DNA of 64,000 nucleotides from Tritrichomonas musculus (Eukaryota; Parabasalia; Tritrichomonadida; Tritrichomonadidae), in assembly GCA_039105265.1 (NCBI GenBank), contig JAPFFF010000059.1, positions 558,001 to 622,000 on the forward strand, written 5' to 3'. Positions 40,721 to 52,462 of this stretch are shown here, one piece after another. The notes under the pieces are model-generated. The model searched no databases and was not told the DNA's origin. It saw only the letters and a list, made by a program, of their open reading frames with translations. The stretch's first letter is position 1. Every line of letters starts with the position of its first letter. A program made the position numbers and the translations under genes.

Positions 40721-43700
40721 TCAATCATTTTTTATATCAAAACTTTGGTAAAATAATTCATTAATGCTATTTAATGATTGTGTAGGCGTTTCTATAACTT
40801 TATTAGTTGCATTGAAATTAATACGAATTCTCCCAAAAAGAATCGAATATGGCTCTGAGAATATAATTGAATATAGTTTTTCTATTGTTTCATCAATTTT
40901 ATTTGTCTTTTCCTTAATCATTGTAAGGAAAATTTCATATAATTTTAATGGGAATTTGAGATATCTAATTATATCATCATCATTTGATTTGATCTGCAGA
41001 ATTCGATAATTATTTTCAATAAAATCGCCAGTAATTTTATAATTTTTGTCCACATTGTAAAAATTAAAAATTTTTTTAATTTCATTCATTAATTCATTTG
41101 TTTCATGTTTTTGCATATCAAACATTTTATTATCATTATTGTCATGGCTTGTCATTTCATCCAATAAAATAATTTCTTTAATGTTTTCTTTTGAATTAAT
41201 CTTTTCCCAGCTGTTTAACAAATGATTATCTTGATCTTTTTGATGTTTTAAATCAAATAACGGATACAATAAAATAAAATCTTGAAAATCAATCTCACTT
41301 CTTGATAAATGAAACGCAAATGAATGTTTAGTTGATGCAAAAACTAATTTAAACAATGGCTTAAATATAGCACCAATTAGATATTTCAAAGCGTATTCTT
41401 CATTTTCATTAAAATAGTATTTGAAAAGTTTTAAATTAGTAAAATAAATGATGATTATTTTTGAAATATCAAGTCTTTCATCATGAATGCACTTATCATA
41501 TAATTTTAGTTTTTCATTTTCATACATTACTGCATTGATATAATGATTTATCGATTCCATTTCTTTATTTTCTTCTTCATAAATGTGAGCAATGTTAAAT
41601 TCTGTTAATGAGAATTTATGATTTGAATTTTGTTCAAACATTTTTTTGGCTTCTTTTGTTGAATCAAGTCGATACTTATAAAGTAAGCCATAATTATTTT
41701 TAAAATATGGACATTCTGTGTAAGCTACTTTGTTAAGAAATGATTCAGCCAATTCAACATCATTCTTCTCAAAAAGATATAATAATCCAAGATTATTACA
41801 AGACGTATAATGATGACTGTTCAATCTAATCTTTTCATTCCAACCAAATTCATCATATGAAATGAAAACTTCTTGGTAGATCTCAGTGCATTTTTTATAA
41901 TTTTCAATTGCTTTATCAATGCTTTTCTCGATACCTATACCATTTTCATATATATAACCTAAATAGAAAAGAGATTTTGAATTATTATTTGAAGCAGAAA
42001 TTTCAAAATTTTTAATTGCTTCATTATAATTATTTTCAACTCCATATCCTCTGAAATATAACTTTCCTAAATAAAAATATCCATCAGAATCATTTTTTTC
42101 GACTGATTTTTCAAAATATCCTTTTGCTTTTGCATAATTTTTGGTACAATTAAACCTTTGCAATATATTTTACCTAACAAATTATGGGCTTCTGAATTGT
42201 CTCTTTGTGCAGACATTTCATAATATTCAATTGCTTTTTGACAATTTTTCTCTACTCCATGCCCATTTAAATATAAATTGCCTAAACGAATTAATGCATA
42301 TGAGTTACCTTTTTTTACTGATAATTCATAATTTGTTATTGCAAGAAGATAATCTTGGACTTCATCTATTCCTTCTTCATATATTAAACCTATTCTATAT
42401 AATGATTTTTGATTAGGCGTTTTATTTGCTTCTTGATAATAACGTTTTGCAGTATTATAGCCTTGTTTGTTTTTATTTAAGCCAAATCCTTTAACGTAAT
42501 ATAAGTTCCCTAAGTATACATTTGCATCTCTATTTCCATTCTTTGCTGCCAAAGTAAAACATTCTTCAGCTTTTGAATAATCTTGATTTACACCATATCC
42601 TCTTAAATACAAGAATCCTAAACCGTTATATCCATTTGCATTATTCTTACTGATAGATAATTCATAATATTCTTTTGCTTTTTGAAAATCACGTTCAACA
42701 CCATTTCCATTGAAATACATATTCCCAATATGGATATATCCATTTGAATTACTTAATGTAATTGATCTTTCAAAGTGTTTTTTTGCTAAATTATAATCTC
42801 TTTTAACTCCGAGTGCGTTGAAATAAAGTATTCCTAAATATATGTCTGAATTTGGATTATTCAAATTTGCTGCTTTTTCAAAATAATCTTTTGCTTTTAT
42901 ATAATATGCTTCTACATGATCACCAAGATAATAAATAACACCTAAGAAATGAAATCCATTTGAATTTTTTTGAGAGGCTGCTCTTTCAAAATATTCAATT
43001 GCTTTTGAAACATTTTTTATGACACCAAAACCATTGAGATATATTTTTCCAAGTCCTATCAAAGCTTCTGTTTCATTTAGTTTTGCAGCTTCTTCATAAT
43101 AATGTTTTGCTTTTTGATAATCTTGTTCAATAAAATAGCCATTTAAATAAAGATTTGCCAAGTAAATCATTGCATATGCATTTCTTTTTTGAATTGCTTT
43201 TTCTAAATAATAAACAGTTTGAGAAACATCTTGATCAACACCATATCCATGTAAATACATTAATGCTAATGCGGTAAATGCTTCTGGGAAACTTAATTTC
43301 GCAGATTTTTCATATAATTCTATAGCTTTTTTATAATCTTTATCAACACCCAATCCATTCTTATAAAGATTACCTAAAAGAACTAAACCAATTGGATTAT
43401 TTTTTTCTGATGATTTTTCATAATATTTTTTGGCTTTTTCATAACTTTGTTCAACACCATTACCGAAATAAAAAATCTTACCTAAACGAATAAATGCTTC
43501 AGAATTACCTAGTTTGCCAGATTGTTTATAGAAATATCGAGCTTTTGAATAATCTTTTTGTTCATAAAAATAATAGCCTAATGAAAATAAAAAGCATGAA
43601 ATACGTTTTTGTGAGACAATAAATTTTAAACATCCTTTAAAATTTCCATCAAAAAAAGAACTGTTCAATTTTTGAGAAACAAAAGTAATTATTTCTGATA

Positions 43701-43920
43701 TGAAAAGAATGATTATTTCAAAAGGATTGATAATTGTATGTTTGTTTTGGTAAATTGATGAATCAAAAAAAGAAAGTGTTTTTATTTGCTTGCATAATAC
43801 TTCATTTATTTCTATTAATCTTGGTCGATCATTTGGATAATATTTAAGGCATTTGATACATAATTTTTTGATTGATTCTGGAGCATTAGTTATTGGATAG
43901 ACTGCATTATTTTTCAACAT
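40721..43920 (-). pseudogene. Truncated kinase-Sel1 repeat gene, frameshifted
   Basis: The frame from the ATG at 43920 starts inside the last subdomain of a protein kinase (APESIKKLCIKCLKYYPNDR, PRLIEI); the rest of the kinase is missing. It continues with about 13 Sel1 repeats of the form LGxxYxxGxGVxxDxxKAxxYYExSA. Near 42150 the frame changes. The last repeats (DSDGYFYLGKLYFRGYGVEN onward) and a non-repeat C-terminal region of about 380 residues lie in the second frame down to 40721. Sel1 repeats are TPR-like protein-binding solenoids. Both breaks, the lost kinase and the single frameshift, point to a pseudogene, though the long repeat frame could still be translated. Confidence 0.75.
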
Positions 43921-43944
43921 TGTTATAAGATATTTTGATCTTGA

Positions 43945-44277
43945 TATCGAAAAAAGTATGTGTCACGTGGATATGGTTTTATTTGTTTTCATGATCCTGA
44001 AGATGCAAAAAGAGTGGCGGCTGATTTAAAAGATGCATCAATTAAAGGTAGTCCTGTTGATATTGTTCCAATTATGAGTAGAATTGATAATGTAAATTAT
44101 GAAGGCTTATTTGAAGGATGTTCATCATTAACGCAAATACCAATTCCTTCTTCTGTAACTATCATTGGAAATAATGCTTTTTGTGGATGTTCATCGTTAG
44201 AACAAATATCAGTTCCTTCTTCTGTAAAAATAGAAAAAACACGTCAAAATCAAGAAGTGCATATTTTAAGAATTTAA
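43945..44277 (+). pseudogene. Chimeric fragment: RRM piece joined to BspA-like LRRs
   Basis: An open frame from 43945 reads KKYVSRGYGFICFHDPEDAK, which contains the RNP1 octamer of an RNA-recognition motif (RGYGFICF) and the following helix. It then passes, after a short linker, into LRR_5 units (FEGCSSLTQIPIPSSV, FCGCSSLEQISVPSSV) and ends at 44277. There is no ATG before the RRM part. The upstream half of the RRM is absent. It abuts the truncated kinase-Sel1 gene head to head at 43920, so a recombination junction probably lies here. Confidence 0.55.
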
Positions 44278-44340
44278 TTGATAAGCTAAGTTAATAAAAT
44301 ATAAATCTTTAAGATTTTTTAAATTAAAAATTTAATTTTA

Positions 44341-44418
44341 CAAAAGTGAAAATTTCGGTAACAAAAGTGAAAACTTCCATTACAAAAGTGAAATTTTCCG
44401 TTACAAAAGTGAAACAAG
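44341..44418. repeat. 21-bp tandem repeat, 3.7 copies
   Basis: Units at 44341, 44362, 44383 and 44404 (partial), consensus CAAAAGTGAAA followed by a variable TTTCCGTTA-type half. Lies in the 475-bp gap between the chimeric fragment and the kinase gene; nothing else was recognised there. Confidence 0.85.
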
Positions 44419-44753
44419 TTTTTGATTAATTGATTTTGTTAATTTTTAATAAAAGATTTAAATTGGTTCATTTTAAATGGGAGGTTTTTTTTATAAAGGT
44501 GCTTATAAAGTAAGATTTAAAAGGTTTTTTTCAATACACCAAGAGACCAATTGGTCAATTTGTTTTATTGTAAGATTTTATACAAATTGAATTGTAATTT
44601 AGTACGTTAAGAATAAACTATACAATTTTATGAAATAGAAAAAAAGTTATAAATCAAACTTTGAATAATATATAGGTTTGATTTATATATTATTAAAACA
44701 ATAAGGCAAAAGGAAGTACTTTCGAAAACTATTTATTTAATAAGAAGAACAAT

Positions 44754-45896
44754 TTACAATTTGATAATGGACATTTCAATTAATTTATTTAGATTAAGGG
44801 CAAAATCCTTTCGACTCAGAATACTTTCGTCTACACTATTTGTGTTTGATGTAATTTTTTCACGAAGAACAATTTCTGGTGCCTTTGGTTTAAGATCTGT
44901 CATAGATATTCGTCTATTTCTCACACGATAGCAATTAAGATGAGGCTTATTTAAAGAAATATTAAATGTCATGCAATTTGAATTTTTTGAAAGTTCTTCT
45001 TTGGGTTGATCGTTTGATACAAAGACCACTTTTGATGAGGATCTGTTTATATTTTCGATTTCAGTTGTTTTTTGGGCTGGAGAAAATAACTGTTTGTAAT
45101 TTATTCTGAAAAGTTGGGTTTGCTTAACAAATTGGTGATTCTTAATTCCATCAAGGGAAATTCTTTGGTAAGGATCTTTGATTAACATTTTTTTAATTAA
45201 ATCGCGAGCTGAAGGATCTAATGTTGGAGGTATATATGCTTCATTTGAACATATTATCATTGCCATTAATTGAATATTTGTGTGATAAAATGGTAAATGA
45301 CCACATAACAAAGCATACAAAATAACCCCAAGGCTCCAAATATCAGATTTGTTAGTATATTTATCACCTGATAAAATTTCTGGGGCTGAATATGGAACAG
45401 AGCCGCAACATGTACTCATAACTGTTTTTAATGAACTAAAACCAAAATCAATTAATCGAATATGTCCAAAATTGTCAATCATTATGTTCTCCAATTTTAA
45501 ATCGCGGTGAGATATACTTTGATCATGTAAATACTCAAGAGCAATAACTAATTGGGCAAAAATGTTTTGTGCTTCTTTGGTTGGTATCCCTTTGTATTTA
45601 TTTACGTATTCAAGAGAATTAATACCTTCAATAAATTCCATAACAATAATTGTTAAATGTTCTGTGTTAAAGCTTGTAAAGTATTTGCATATAAATGGGT
45701 GATTAAGAGTTTTATGAATGCTGATTTCCTTGTCTATATAATCTAAATTCTTGGATTTGGGAATAATTTTTAAAACGACTTTGGAATTTGTTTTAATATG
45801 AATTGCGGTGAAAATATCAGAGTATGACCCAGTGCCAATTTGTTCTAAATCGGAAAATAGGTGATTGGGAACTTCATCAATAAGCCTAGGTTCCAT
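44754..45896 (-). CDS. Ser/Thr protein kinase, CAMK/AMPK-like
   Basis: A 380-aa protein with a complete kinase domain at about residues 16-272. Gly loop GTGSYSDIF (21-29), ATP-anchoring Lys43 (VVLKII), helix-C Glu57, catalytic loop HRDLKLEN with Asp132, DFG at 150-152, APE at 171-173, and KSDIWSLGVILYALLCGHLP after it. All catalytic residues are present, so it is probably active. HRDLKLEN and GCGxxPYSAPE-like features place it near CAMK/SNF1 kinases. The C-terminal 100 residues are polar and Ser/Asn-rich, without a recognised domain. In contrast to the two kinase-Sel1 genes nearby, it shows no break. Confidence 0.9.
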   Translation of the reverse strand: MEPRLIDEVPNHLFSDLEQIGTGSYSDIFTAIHIKTNSKVVLKIIPKSKNLDYIDKEISIHKTLNHPFICKYFTSFNTEHLTIIVMEFIEGINSLEYVNKYKGIPTKEAQNIFAQLVIALEYLHDQSISHRDLKLENIMIDNFGHIRLIDFGFSSLKTVMSTCCGSVPYSAPEILSGDKYTNKSDIWSLGVILYALLCGHLPFYHTNIQLMAMIICSNEAYIPPTLDPSARDLIKKMLIKDPYQRISLDGIKNHQFVKQTQLFRINYKQLFSPAQKTTEIENINRSSSKVVFVSNDQPKEELSKNSNCMTFNISLNKPHLNCYRVRNRRISMTDLKPKAPEIVLREKITSNTNSVDESILSRKDFALNLNKLIEMSIIKL

Positions 45897-47566
45897 AATA
45901 ATTTTTATAAAAAAAAAAAAAAAACGCTAAAATTTATATAAATATTTTTTGAATCATCCATTATTCGATATGAGTAGAATATAATGAGAATAAAAATTAA
46001 AATATGATATATATATATTATATAAAATAAAAATAAATTAAAACCAATTTTATTTCTTCTTTTTCAAAATAAATGCATTTACTTAGAAATAAATGTTAAT
46101 CGTTTTTTCAATGATATAAAATAATTATCAGAAAATTTCTTTTTTTGAAACAAAAAAAAAAAAAAAAAAAAAAAAAATTAGCCAATAAGTAGATAATTAA
46201 ACGAAAAATATGTCTATAAAAGAAATTGATTTTTATTTCAGATTGACTGAATATAAAATTCATTGAATTTTTATATAAAAAACCTTGAATGATTCACTTT
46301 TTGAGGGAGAAAAACTCAAAAAGTGAAATCAATTCTGAGATTTACGAATTTTCTCCTCACTTTTTGAGAGCTCGCTCTCAAAAAGTTATTAATAAAATTT
46401 CGTAAATTTGATTGTTTAAATTTCAATAGAAATGTGATATAAACAGAGAGGTAGGAAATCTTAATTGATAGAGATCTGGCCTAGAAATTCGAATAATAAT
46501 TAAATATTATTTTATATATTTTATATTTATGCTATAAAGTATATAATGTTTTATACGTTTGATTTCGAGATATTAATAGATATTATATTTCTATGAATAA
46601 AAGGATATGGAGAACTTTTGTTAGAGATATTAAATTCTCAATTTTGAATATCATTAACAAAAGTTTTTTGATTTGAACGAAAATATTTCAATGAAAATGT
46701 ATAACTATTGAATACATGAAATAAAATAAATATAGTATGAATTTATCTTAATATTCTATAAAAAATTAAATTATTTAAATTTTATAATAATCCTTTGAAA
46801 TACAATATTTATTTCATTTTTTTGAATACATGATTAGTTTATATATTGAATGAAATAAAATAAATATTGAATTAATAAATATTAAATTAATCAATTCAAA
46901 AATCTTGATTAATCATTCTATTTTTACAATAAAAAATAAAAAACAATAATATTTAAAATTCATTAAATATGTTTAGTGATATATATACTTGAATACTTTC
47001 TTATTTCTTTCAATATATATTTTTAAAGTCTTTTTAAGACATTTTACACCATTAAAATAAGCCATTAAAATCAAAATCATTATTTCTCAAAATTAAGCGT
47101 ATGAATATCTTAAGCACCAACATACACATTAACACAGATAATAAAAATTCATATGGAAAAGTATTATATAAAATTCTAGGTTGAGAAAAAAGATATGATA
47201 AGTTTATATATTATAAAAATTGTAATTTCTTTTTATTTCTGTTTATAAATCTAATTAAATTTGAAAAATCTAATAAATTAATTAATCTTATGTGTATTAA
47301 TATGAATATATTTGGAATTTTCAAAAATCATAAAGATTGAATGAAATATTAAAGATATATCAGATTATAATTTTTATAAAATTAACAGTGTTGGACGTTC
47401 TTAAAATGATTATATCAAGCAACTAATTAACAATTATTGATTTGAATGCATATAACTTAATATTGATGGAAATAATGAGATTAGAAAAATCCAAAAAGAC
47501 GTTAAATCACTTAACATGAATACCTTAATTGACATTAAAAAATAAAATTATTAATGTTTTATTAAT
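45897..47566. other. AT-rich intergenic region with two CTTTTTGAG hairpins
   Basis: No gene was recognised in 1.67 kb. A poly-A tract lies near 46150-46177. Two hairpins follow: 46293-46327, stem TTCACTTTTTGAG, and 46359-46386, stem ACTTTTTGAGAG with a CTCG loop. The remainder is A/T with short direct repeats of AAATAAAATAAATAT type near 46720 and 46855. Confidence 0.5.
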
Positions 47567-48814
47567 TTAATTATAATTAAATGATGAAACTGCTTTAACA
47601 GCTTCCTCAATTGAAGTTTCTATTGGAATTTTCGTAAGAACGTATTCAATATTTTTCATCATTTGATCAACTTCGTCTTTGTATAATGTAGTTGGCGAAT
47701 ATCTGAGACGCAAAAACACATCATTCTTCTCTTCTTCATTTGGCAAAGACGGCTTCATTATGGAAGAGAATCCCATCAATAATAGCATTGATTCAGCTTG
47801 AACAGCATCCATGCTCAAACCTACAAAAACATCAGTAATTGGACGTTCTATATGTATAGAGCCCATATAAGATAATTGAAGGAAAACTTTTTTCTTTAGA
47901 TTTTCAATGCTTCCACTTGATTTCAAAATTCCAAAATCTTCACCTTTTTCCATTCGCTTTTTGAGGTCGATTTTCATTGCCTTTCCTATTTCTTGTAATG
48001 ACATTTTAGGTGATATTGGAGCTTCGGGGAAAACAGCGGAAAACATAGAGCATGTTGAATAATTTTGATTTGGTAAATATCGCCTAAAATCTACACAGGT
48101 TGGAATACTAAAGCATTTTGGAATTTCAAGCGAATTTCTATTTTTATTATGAGCAATAGAGGAAATCAAATATGATGTCCATAATGAATCTGTAAATGAA
48201 TGAAGTTTTTTGGTTTTTGAATCATAGCATTGCAAATTTTTTGATGGAATTTTAACTGTTGAATAGCAAACATCAGTTGCCGGATGTAATTTTGATTGAT
48301 CATTAGTTTCTATTCGGATCACTTTATCATTATTTGCCCAAAATGGGATATTATTCGGAGCTTTTTCAAATCTTTCTTTAAAAATATCTTGCATTTCGTA
48401 TGGAAAATGGCTTGGAATGTAGATATTGCTATCATCAAGGATATTATCTGCAATATATTTCAAATATCCTCCATCCCCAAAACTATGTGAAACACTTAAA
48501 AGAACCATATTATCATTATATCCAATTGAGCCAAAACGCGTGTACGGATCATTTTTATGCTTTTTTGAATAGAAAATGGAAGCTTTTTCAAGATCTTTAA
48601 AATTTTGCATTTTATAAATTGGTGGATTTTCGTTTATATAATGAAGCGTGCTACTATCATGACTTAACTTCAAGTGAAGGCCAAGAACTTTTTTTGTCAA
48701 ACTCGATATTATTTGTTGAACGCATTTTTTCTCGTCAACTTTGAATACAAGATGAATATCGCATTTTAATGGCGCTTCAAGCTTAATTCTGTTATTACAT
48801 GGGATTGATATCAT
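47567..48814 (-). CDS. BAHD/condensation-type acyltransferase (CAT superfamily)
   Basis: A 415-aa protein from the ATG at 48814. The active-site motif HxxxDG is present as HSFGDGG (His110, Asp114, Gly115). The bridging element of the two half-domains is visible as VDFRRYLP near residue 250, and a candidate floor loop near LSMDAV follows. This layout belongs to the chloramphenicol acetyltransferase-like superfamily: alcohol acetyltransferases, PapA-type and NRPS condensation domains. It transfers an acyl group from CoA or a carrier to an alcohol or amine. No carrier or synthetase module lies nearby, so a stand-alone acyl-CoA enzyme is more likely. The substrate cannot be told. Confidence 0.75.
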   Translation of the reverse strand: MISIPCNNRIKLEAPLKCDIHLVFKVDEKKCVQQIISSLTKKVLGLHLKLSHDSSTLHYINENPPIYKMQNFKDLEKASIFYSKKHKNDPYTRFGSIGYNDNMVLLSVSHSFGDGGYLKYIADNILDDSNIYIPSHFPYEMQDIFKERFEKAPNNIPFWANNDKVIRIETNDQSKLHPATDVCYSTVKIPSKNLQCYDSKTKKLHSFTDSLWTSYLISSIAHNKNRNSLEIPKCFSIPTCVDFRRYLPNQNYSTCSMFSAVFPEAPISPKMSLQEIGKAMKIDLKKRMEKGEDFGILKSSGSIENLKKKVFLQLSYMGSIHIERPITDVFVGLSMDAVQAESMLLLMGFSSIMKPSLPNEEEKNDVFLRLRYSPTTLYKDEVDQMMKNIEYVLTKIPIETSIEEAVKAVSSFNYN

Positions 48815-49769
48815 TTTTTATTGTTTGAAGCCAAAATTTTGGGTTTATTTGACCTTGAAGGCCAAAATCATTTGAATATTTTTTTTATAATCTCATCGCC
48901 AACGATTTAGGATGTTCCAAAAATACCGAATATTGTTAAATTAATCTGTTTTAAACACGCAAATCATAAAATTAATTGTTTTAATTGTCTTTTATTTTTG
49001 ATCATCCAATCTGATATCTTTTTGTATGAATTTAGAAACGTTCAATTCATCAGTTATTTTAATTCATGTGAGTTAGTTGATAATTTACTTTTACTTAAAA
49101 AATCAATTAATCTATTTTGTAAATATTATTTAGAAAATTAATTTTAATATTTAATATATTGAAAACCAAAAAACAATCACAATACAAACCAACTAATATT
49201 TTTAGAAATTCAATTTAAAATCATCGTTTAATTGAATTTTTCATTTTTTTTTTTTTTTTTTTGTTAATTTATCTATTTAATATATTATATAAAACTTAAA
49301 TATAAAATACTTATTGTATATTAATAGTATTATTTATCATATATATAAATTAAAATAATGTTTTAATAAAATTATTACTAGGATATAAAGAGTTTATTAT
49401 TTCAATAAAAAAATATAATAACTGAAAAAGTTATAAATTTATTTAAAATAAAATGAAATATAAACAAGTATATCTCTAGAAAATAAATGTTTTTTAAACA
49501 TATAAGTATTAATATATTATTTAAATATACAATAATAATTAATAAAACAAAATTAAATATATATCTATATTACATCAATTTTTATATAAAAAAAAAAAAA
49601 TATATTGCTTCTCAATTATAAAACCATTTTTATTCAGAAAAATAAAAATAGATATATCTCAAAAATAGGAGTATAAAATTCTTATTCATAAAAGTACAAT
49701 CTTAGTTTCAAAATAAAGAAATAATGATACATGAATACCTCTAAAAAAAAAAAAAAAAAATAAACTCCG
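48815..49769. other. AT-rich intergenic region
   Basis: Nearly pure A/T between the acyltransferase gene and the first mariner element, with a T run at 49245-49262 and an A run at 49743-49760. No gene or convincing repeat was seen. Confidence 0.5.
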
Positions 49770-51087
49770 TTAAATAAAGTTCGCATATAAAAAATAAACT
49801 TAATAAAAATTCAATTAATTTCAAAGAAACCGAAATTTTATATGCGAACTTTATTTTTTAAAAAGTTACTATATCTCTCAAAAAGTTTAAAAAAAAAAAT
49901 TTATTTATAATAATCGATAAGAATCATGAATTTTTTTAACTTCTTTCCACAAGCCGTTTAAACATTCTCCATTGTGGTTCATGCATACAATGCATCTGGC
50001 TTGAAATGAAGAATAAATATTATTTATTACTGAAGTTGGAATATCATTCCATTCTTTAACTAATCTATCAAAAAGTTCATCTTGATCTTTGAATTTAACA
50101 CAGGCCAATTTTCCCTTCAAAAAGTGCCAAAGTTGTTCTATTGGACTTAAGTCCGGCGATTTTGCTGGCCAATCAAGAACTTCAGGAACTATATCAGAGA
50201 GGACGCCTCCATTGCATATCTTGATTTATGCGGGGGCGCATTATCCTGTTGGAAGATGTAATTTTTTCCAAAATTTTTTTCTATATCTATAAAAACATCA
50301 TTTGATAAAAAGAGGTCTACATACTTTATTGAATTCATCTTCCCATGAACTCGTAACAATTTTGTACGATAGCCGCCGGGGCCTATCCCTCCCCACACCA
50401 TCACAGATATAGGGTGACCTTCTTTGGTGTAGAACGTTCCAGGAGGGAAGTGACCTCGTCGGCGCCATATTCCACCTTTTTCTAGATTTTCTTCGACAGT
50501 TGACTCATCTGTTATTATAAAGTTTGGAATATTTTCTTGAGAATAATTGGAAATTTTGGTTGAAAAGTCCATTCGTTTGATTTTATGATAGTTTGTTAAA
50601 TTAGGTATCGGGACCTTTTTGAAGTATTTAATTCCATCAGAATTGAGAATTGTTTTGATGGAAGGATTTGAAAGTCCAAAATTATTTGCTGCGACGGCTA
50701 AACTTGTTTCAGGCAAGTTCTCAAAATAGTCAATGACATTATTTTCAATTTCTTCTGTTATTTTTTTTGGAGCACCTCGTTTAGGACTTAAAGTTCCATC
50801 TGTGTTATATCTTAAAATAAAGCTTCGGATCGTTGATATTTTAATACCTGTTATACGAGATAAACACGTCCATTTTGGTCCATAATCATCGTAAAGTCTA
50901 ATCAAATGGGCCTTTTGGTCATTTGTTAAGCATTCGTAAATCATTTTAAAATTGAATACTTTGGTCTTTTTTTTTATCGTCAAATTTTAAAAGAAATTGA
51001 TGAGATTATTATATAAATAAATTTATACATTGAATTTTTAAATGCAATATTCAATTTTGAATTATTTTATATGCGAACTTTATTTAA
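49770..51087. mobile_element. Tc1/mariner-like transposon A
   Basis: Terminal inverted repeats of 23 bp match exactly: TTAAATAAAGTTCGCATATA plus AAA at 49770-49792 and its inverse at 51065-51087. TA dinucleotides at 49771 and 51085 fit the target duplication. The size (about 1.3 kb) and single minus-strand transposase are typical of the family. A third TIR copy at 49838-49860, inverted relative to the left end, suggests a short internal deletion derivative or a nested end. It lies only 12 bp from transposon B. Confidence 0.85.
49905..50944 (-). pseudogene. Transposase of mariner-like element A (one frameshift)
   Basis: From the ATG at 50944 the N-terminal part shows a helix-turn-helix pair (WTCLSRITGIKISTIRSFIL, then RGAPKKITEE). 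The DDE core follows with FIITDEST (first Asp), SVMVWGGIGPGG and IFQQDNAPPH (second Asp). Near 50190-50210 the frame changes; the second frame reads LDWPAKSPDLSPIEQLWHFL, with the third catalytic acid in SPIE, and ends at 49905. A single frameshift therefore separates two otherwise complete halves. Spacing from QDN to SPIE fits D34E-type Tc1/mariner enzymes. Confidence 0.85.
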
Positions 51088-51289
51088 TTAAGTTTAAAAT
51101 AAAGTGGATACATAAACGATACGTCACTTTGATTGGCCTTATTGGTCGAAATTTTGATATCAAATTTTTTCTCAGAAATTATAAACTATCGTTAACTTTT
51201 TGAATTGTTTGAAAAATTTTTTTTTCAGAATTTTTTTGAAAAATTTACATTCAAATTTTTGAGTTTTTAAATTCAAATCACAGTCATAA

Positions 51290-51532
51290 ATGTTTGGACA
51301 AATGCCATTGTCGATGATAAATTCTCGAGTCGAAATAATCAAATGGTTACAAAAAACAAATAATATTAGTGCAATTTCTCGGGAAACCGGATTCAGTCGT
51401 GGTTTAATACGTTCAGTTAGAAATTCACTTCAATTAGATGAGAATATTTTCGAATTAAAACACAAAATAGGCGCACCAATCAAAGCAACTGATGATGTTC
51501 AAAACGAGATTATCAATTTAATAATGAAAAAA
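51290..51532 (+). pseudogene. Transposase B, N-terminal part
   Basis: The ATG at 51290 starts a frame with an HTH region (EIIKWLQKTNNISAISRETG, then GLIRSVRNSL) and RVGAP-like linker IGAPIKATDD. It reads NEIINLIMKK at the point where the insertion begins. After that the codons belong to the inserted element. Confidence 0.8.
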
Positions 51533-51661
51533 TATGTGTGGGTACTAGATTCTGTTCCATAAAAATCTAAAATATTATGATATATTTTTTATTACTATAT
51601 GCTAAGAAATAAATATAAATATTATGAGGAAATAATGAACATTAGGTTAGATAATATCATT

Positions 51662-51973
51662 TTATGTTTTTGAATTTAAAATAATCGTTAAATATTTTAA
51701 TTGTAAAGTCTTATAGAAATAATTGTGGGGTTTGAAAGAAGTTAGCTTTACTGAAAATATAAGCAAATATCTATGTAAATAATGTAATTTTAAAATAAAC
51801 TCATCAAATAAGTCTACTTGAATGATTTTACAGGCTAAAGGATCATTTTCTCCATTTTTACTTTTTTCCAAAAAAATATCTTTTTCATGATAAATAGCAT
51901 CTTCAATATCTATTTTATTTTTTAACATTGCGTTTATTTCAGGATAAAAATAAAGAATATTATTATTATTCAT
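51662..51973 (-). pseudogene. Fragment of a DUF3447-family gene carried inside element C
   Basis: From the ATG at 51973, about 55 codons match the middle of the host module seen at 787, 3602 and 20343: YFYPEINAMLKNKIDIEDAI, then KSKNGENDPLACKIIQVDLF and DEFI. The match stops after that and the rest of the frame, to 51662, is not family-like. It is therefore a captured and truncated gene piece, lacking both the first about 130 residues and the ankyrin-like part. Confidence 0.65.
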
Positions 51974-52462
51974 AAACTTAGGATCAAAGAAAATTTATAT
52001 AATTTGAAGATCAAGAATCACAATTTTATTCATTGAATAAAAATAAATGGCTTATTCTTCTTAAATATGTGAAATTTTTAGATATTTGACCAAAATTTTA
52101 TAATTTGATCTCAAAAGAATTTTATTATTTTTCCCAAAAATCATGATTTCGATGGAAATGCTTTGAATTTGAAATAATAATGCATTATTATTTAAATCAT
52201 CTGAAATTCTCTTTTAAATCATCTGTTTTTTCTGATTTTTTATAATCGTCGAAAAATTGAATCAAATTTTGATAGCTTTCTTCCATATCATTCTGATATT
52301 CAATGTAACATATAAGAGAAGGTTCAATTAGTTGGTGACATTATATATATTATAAGTCTGTAAGATTTGTCTCCATTTATTTTTTTTTTTTATAGTTTGG
52401 CAAATAGATTGGAAAACAATGACAAACTTTAATGATCTTTATTCCAACATTAAATAAATATT

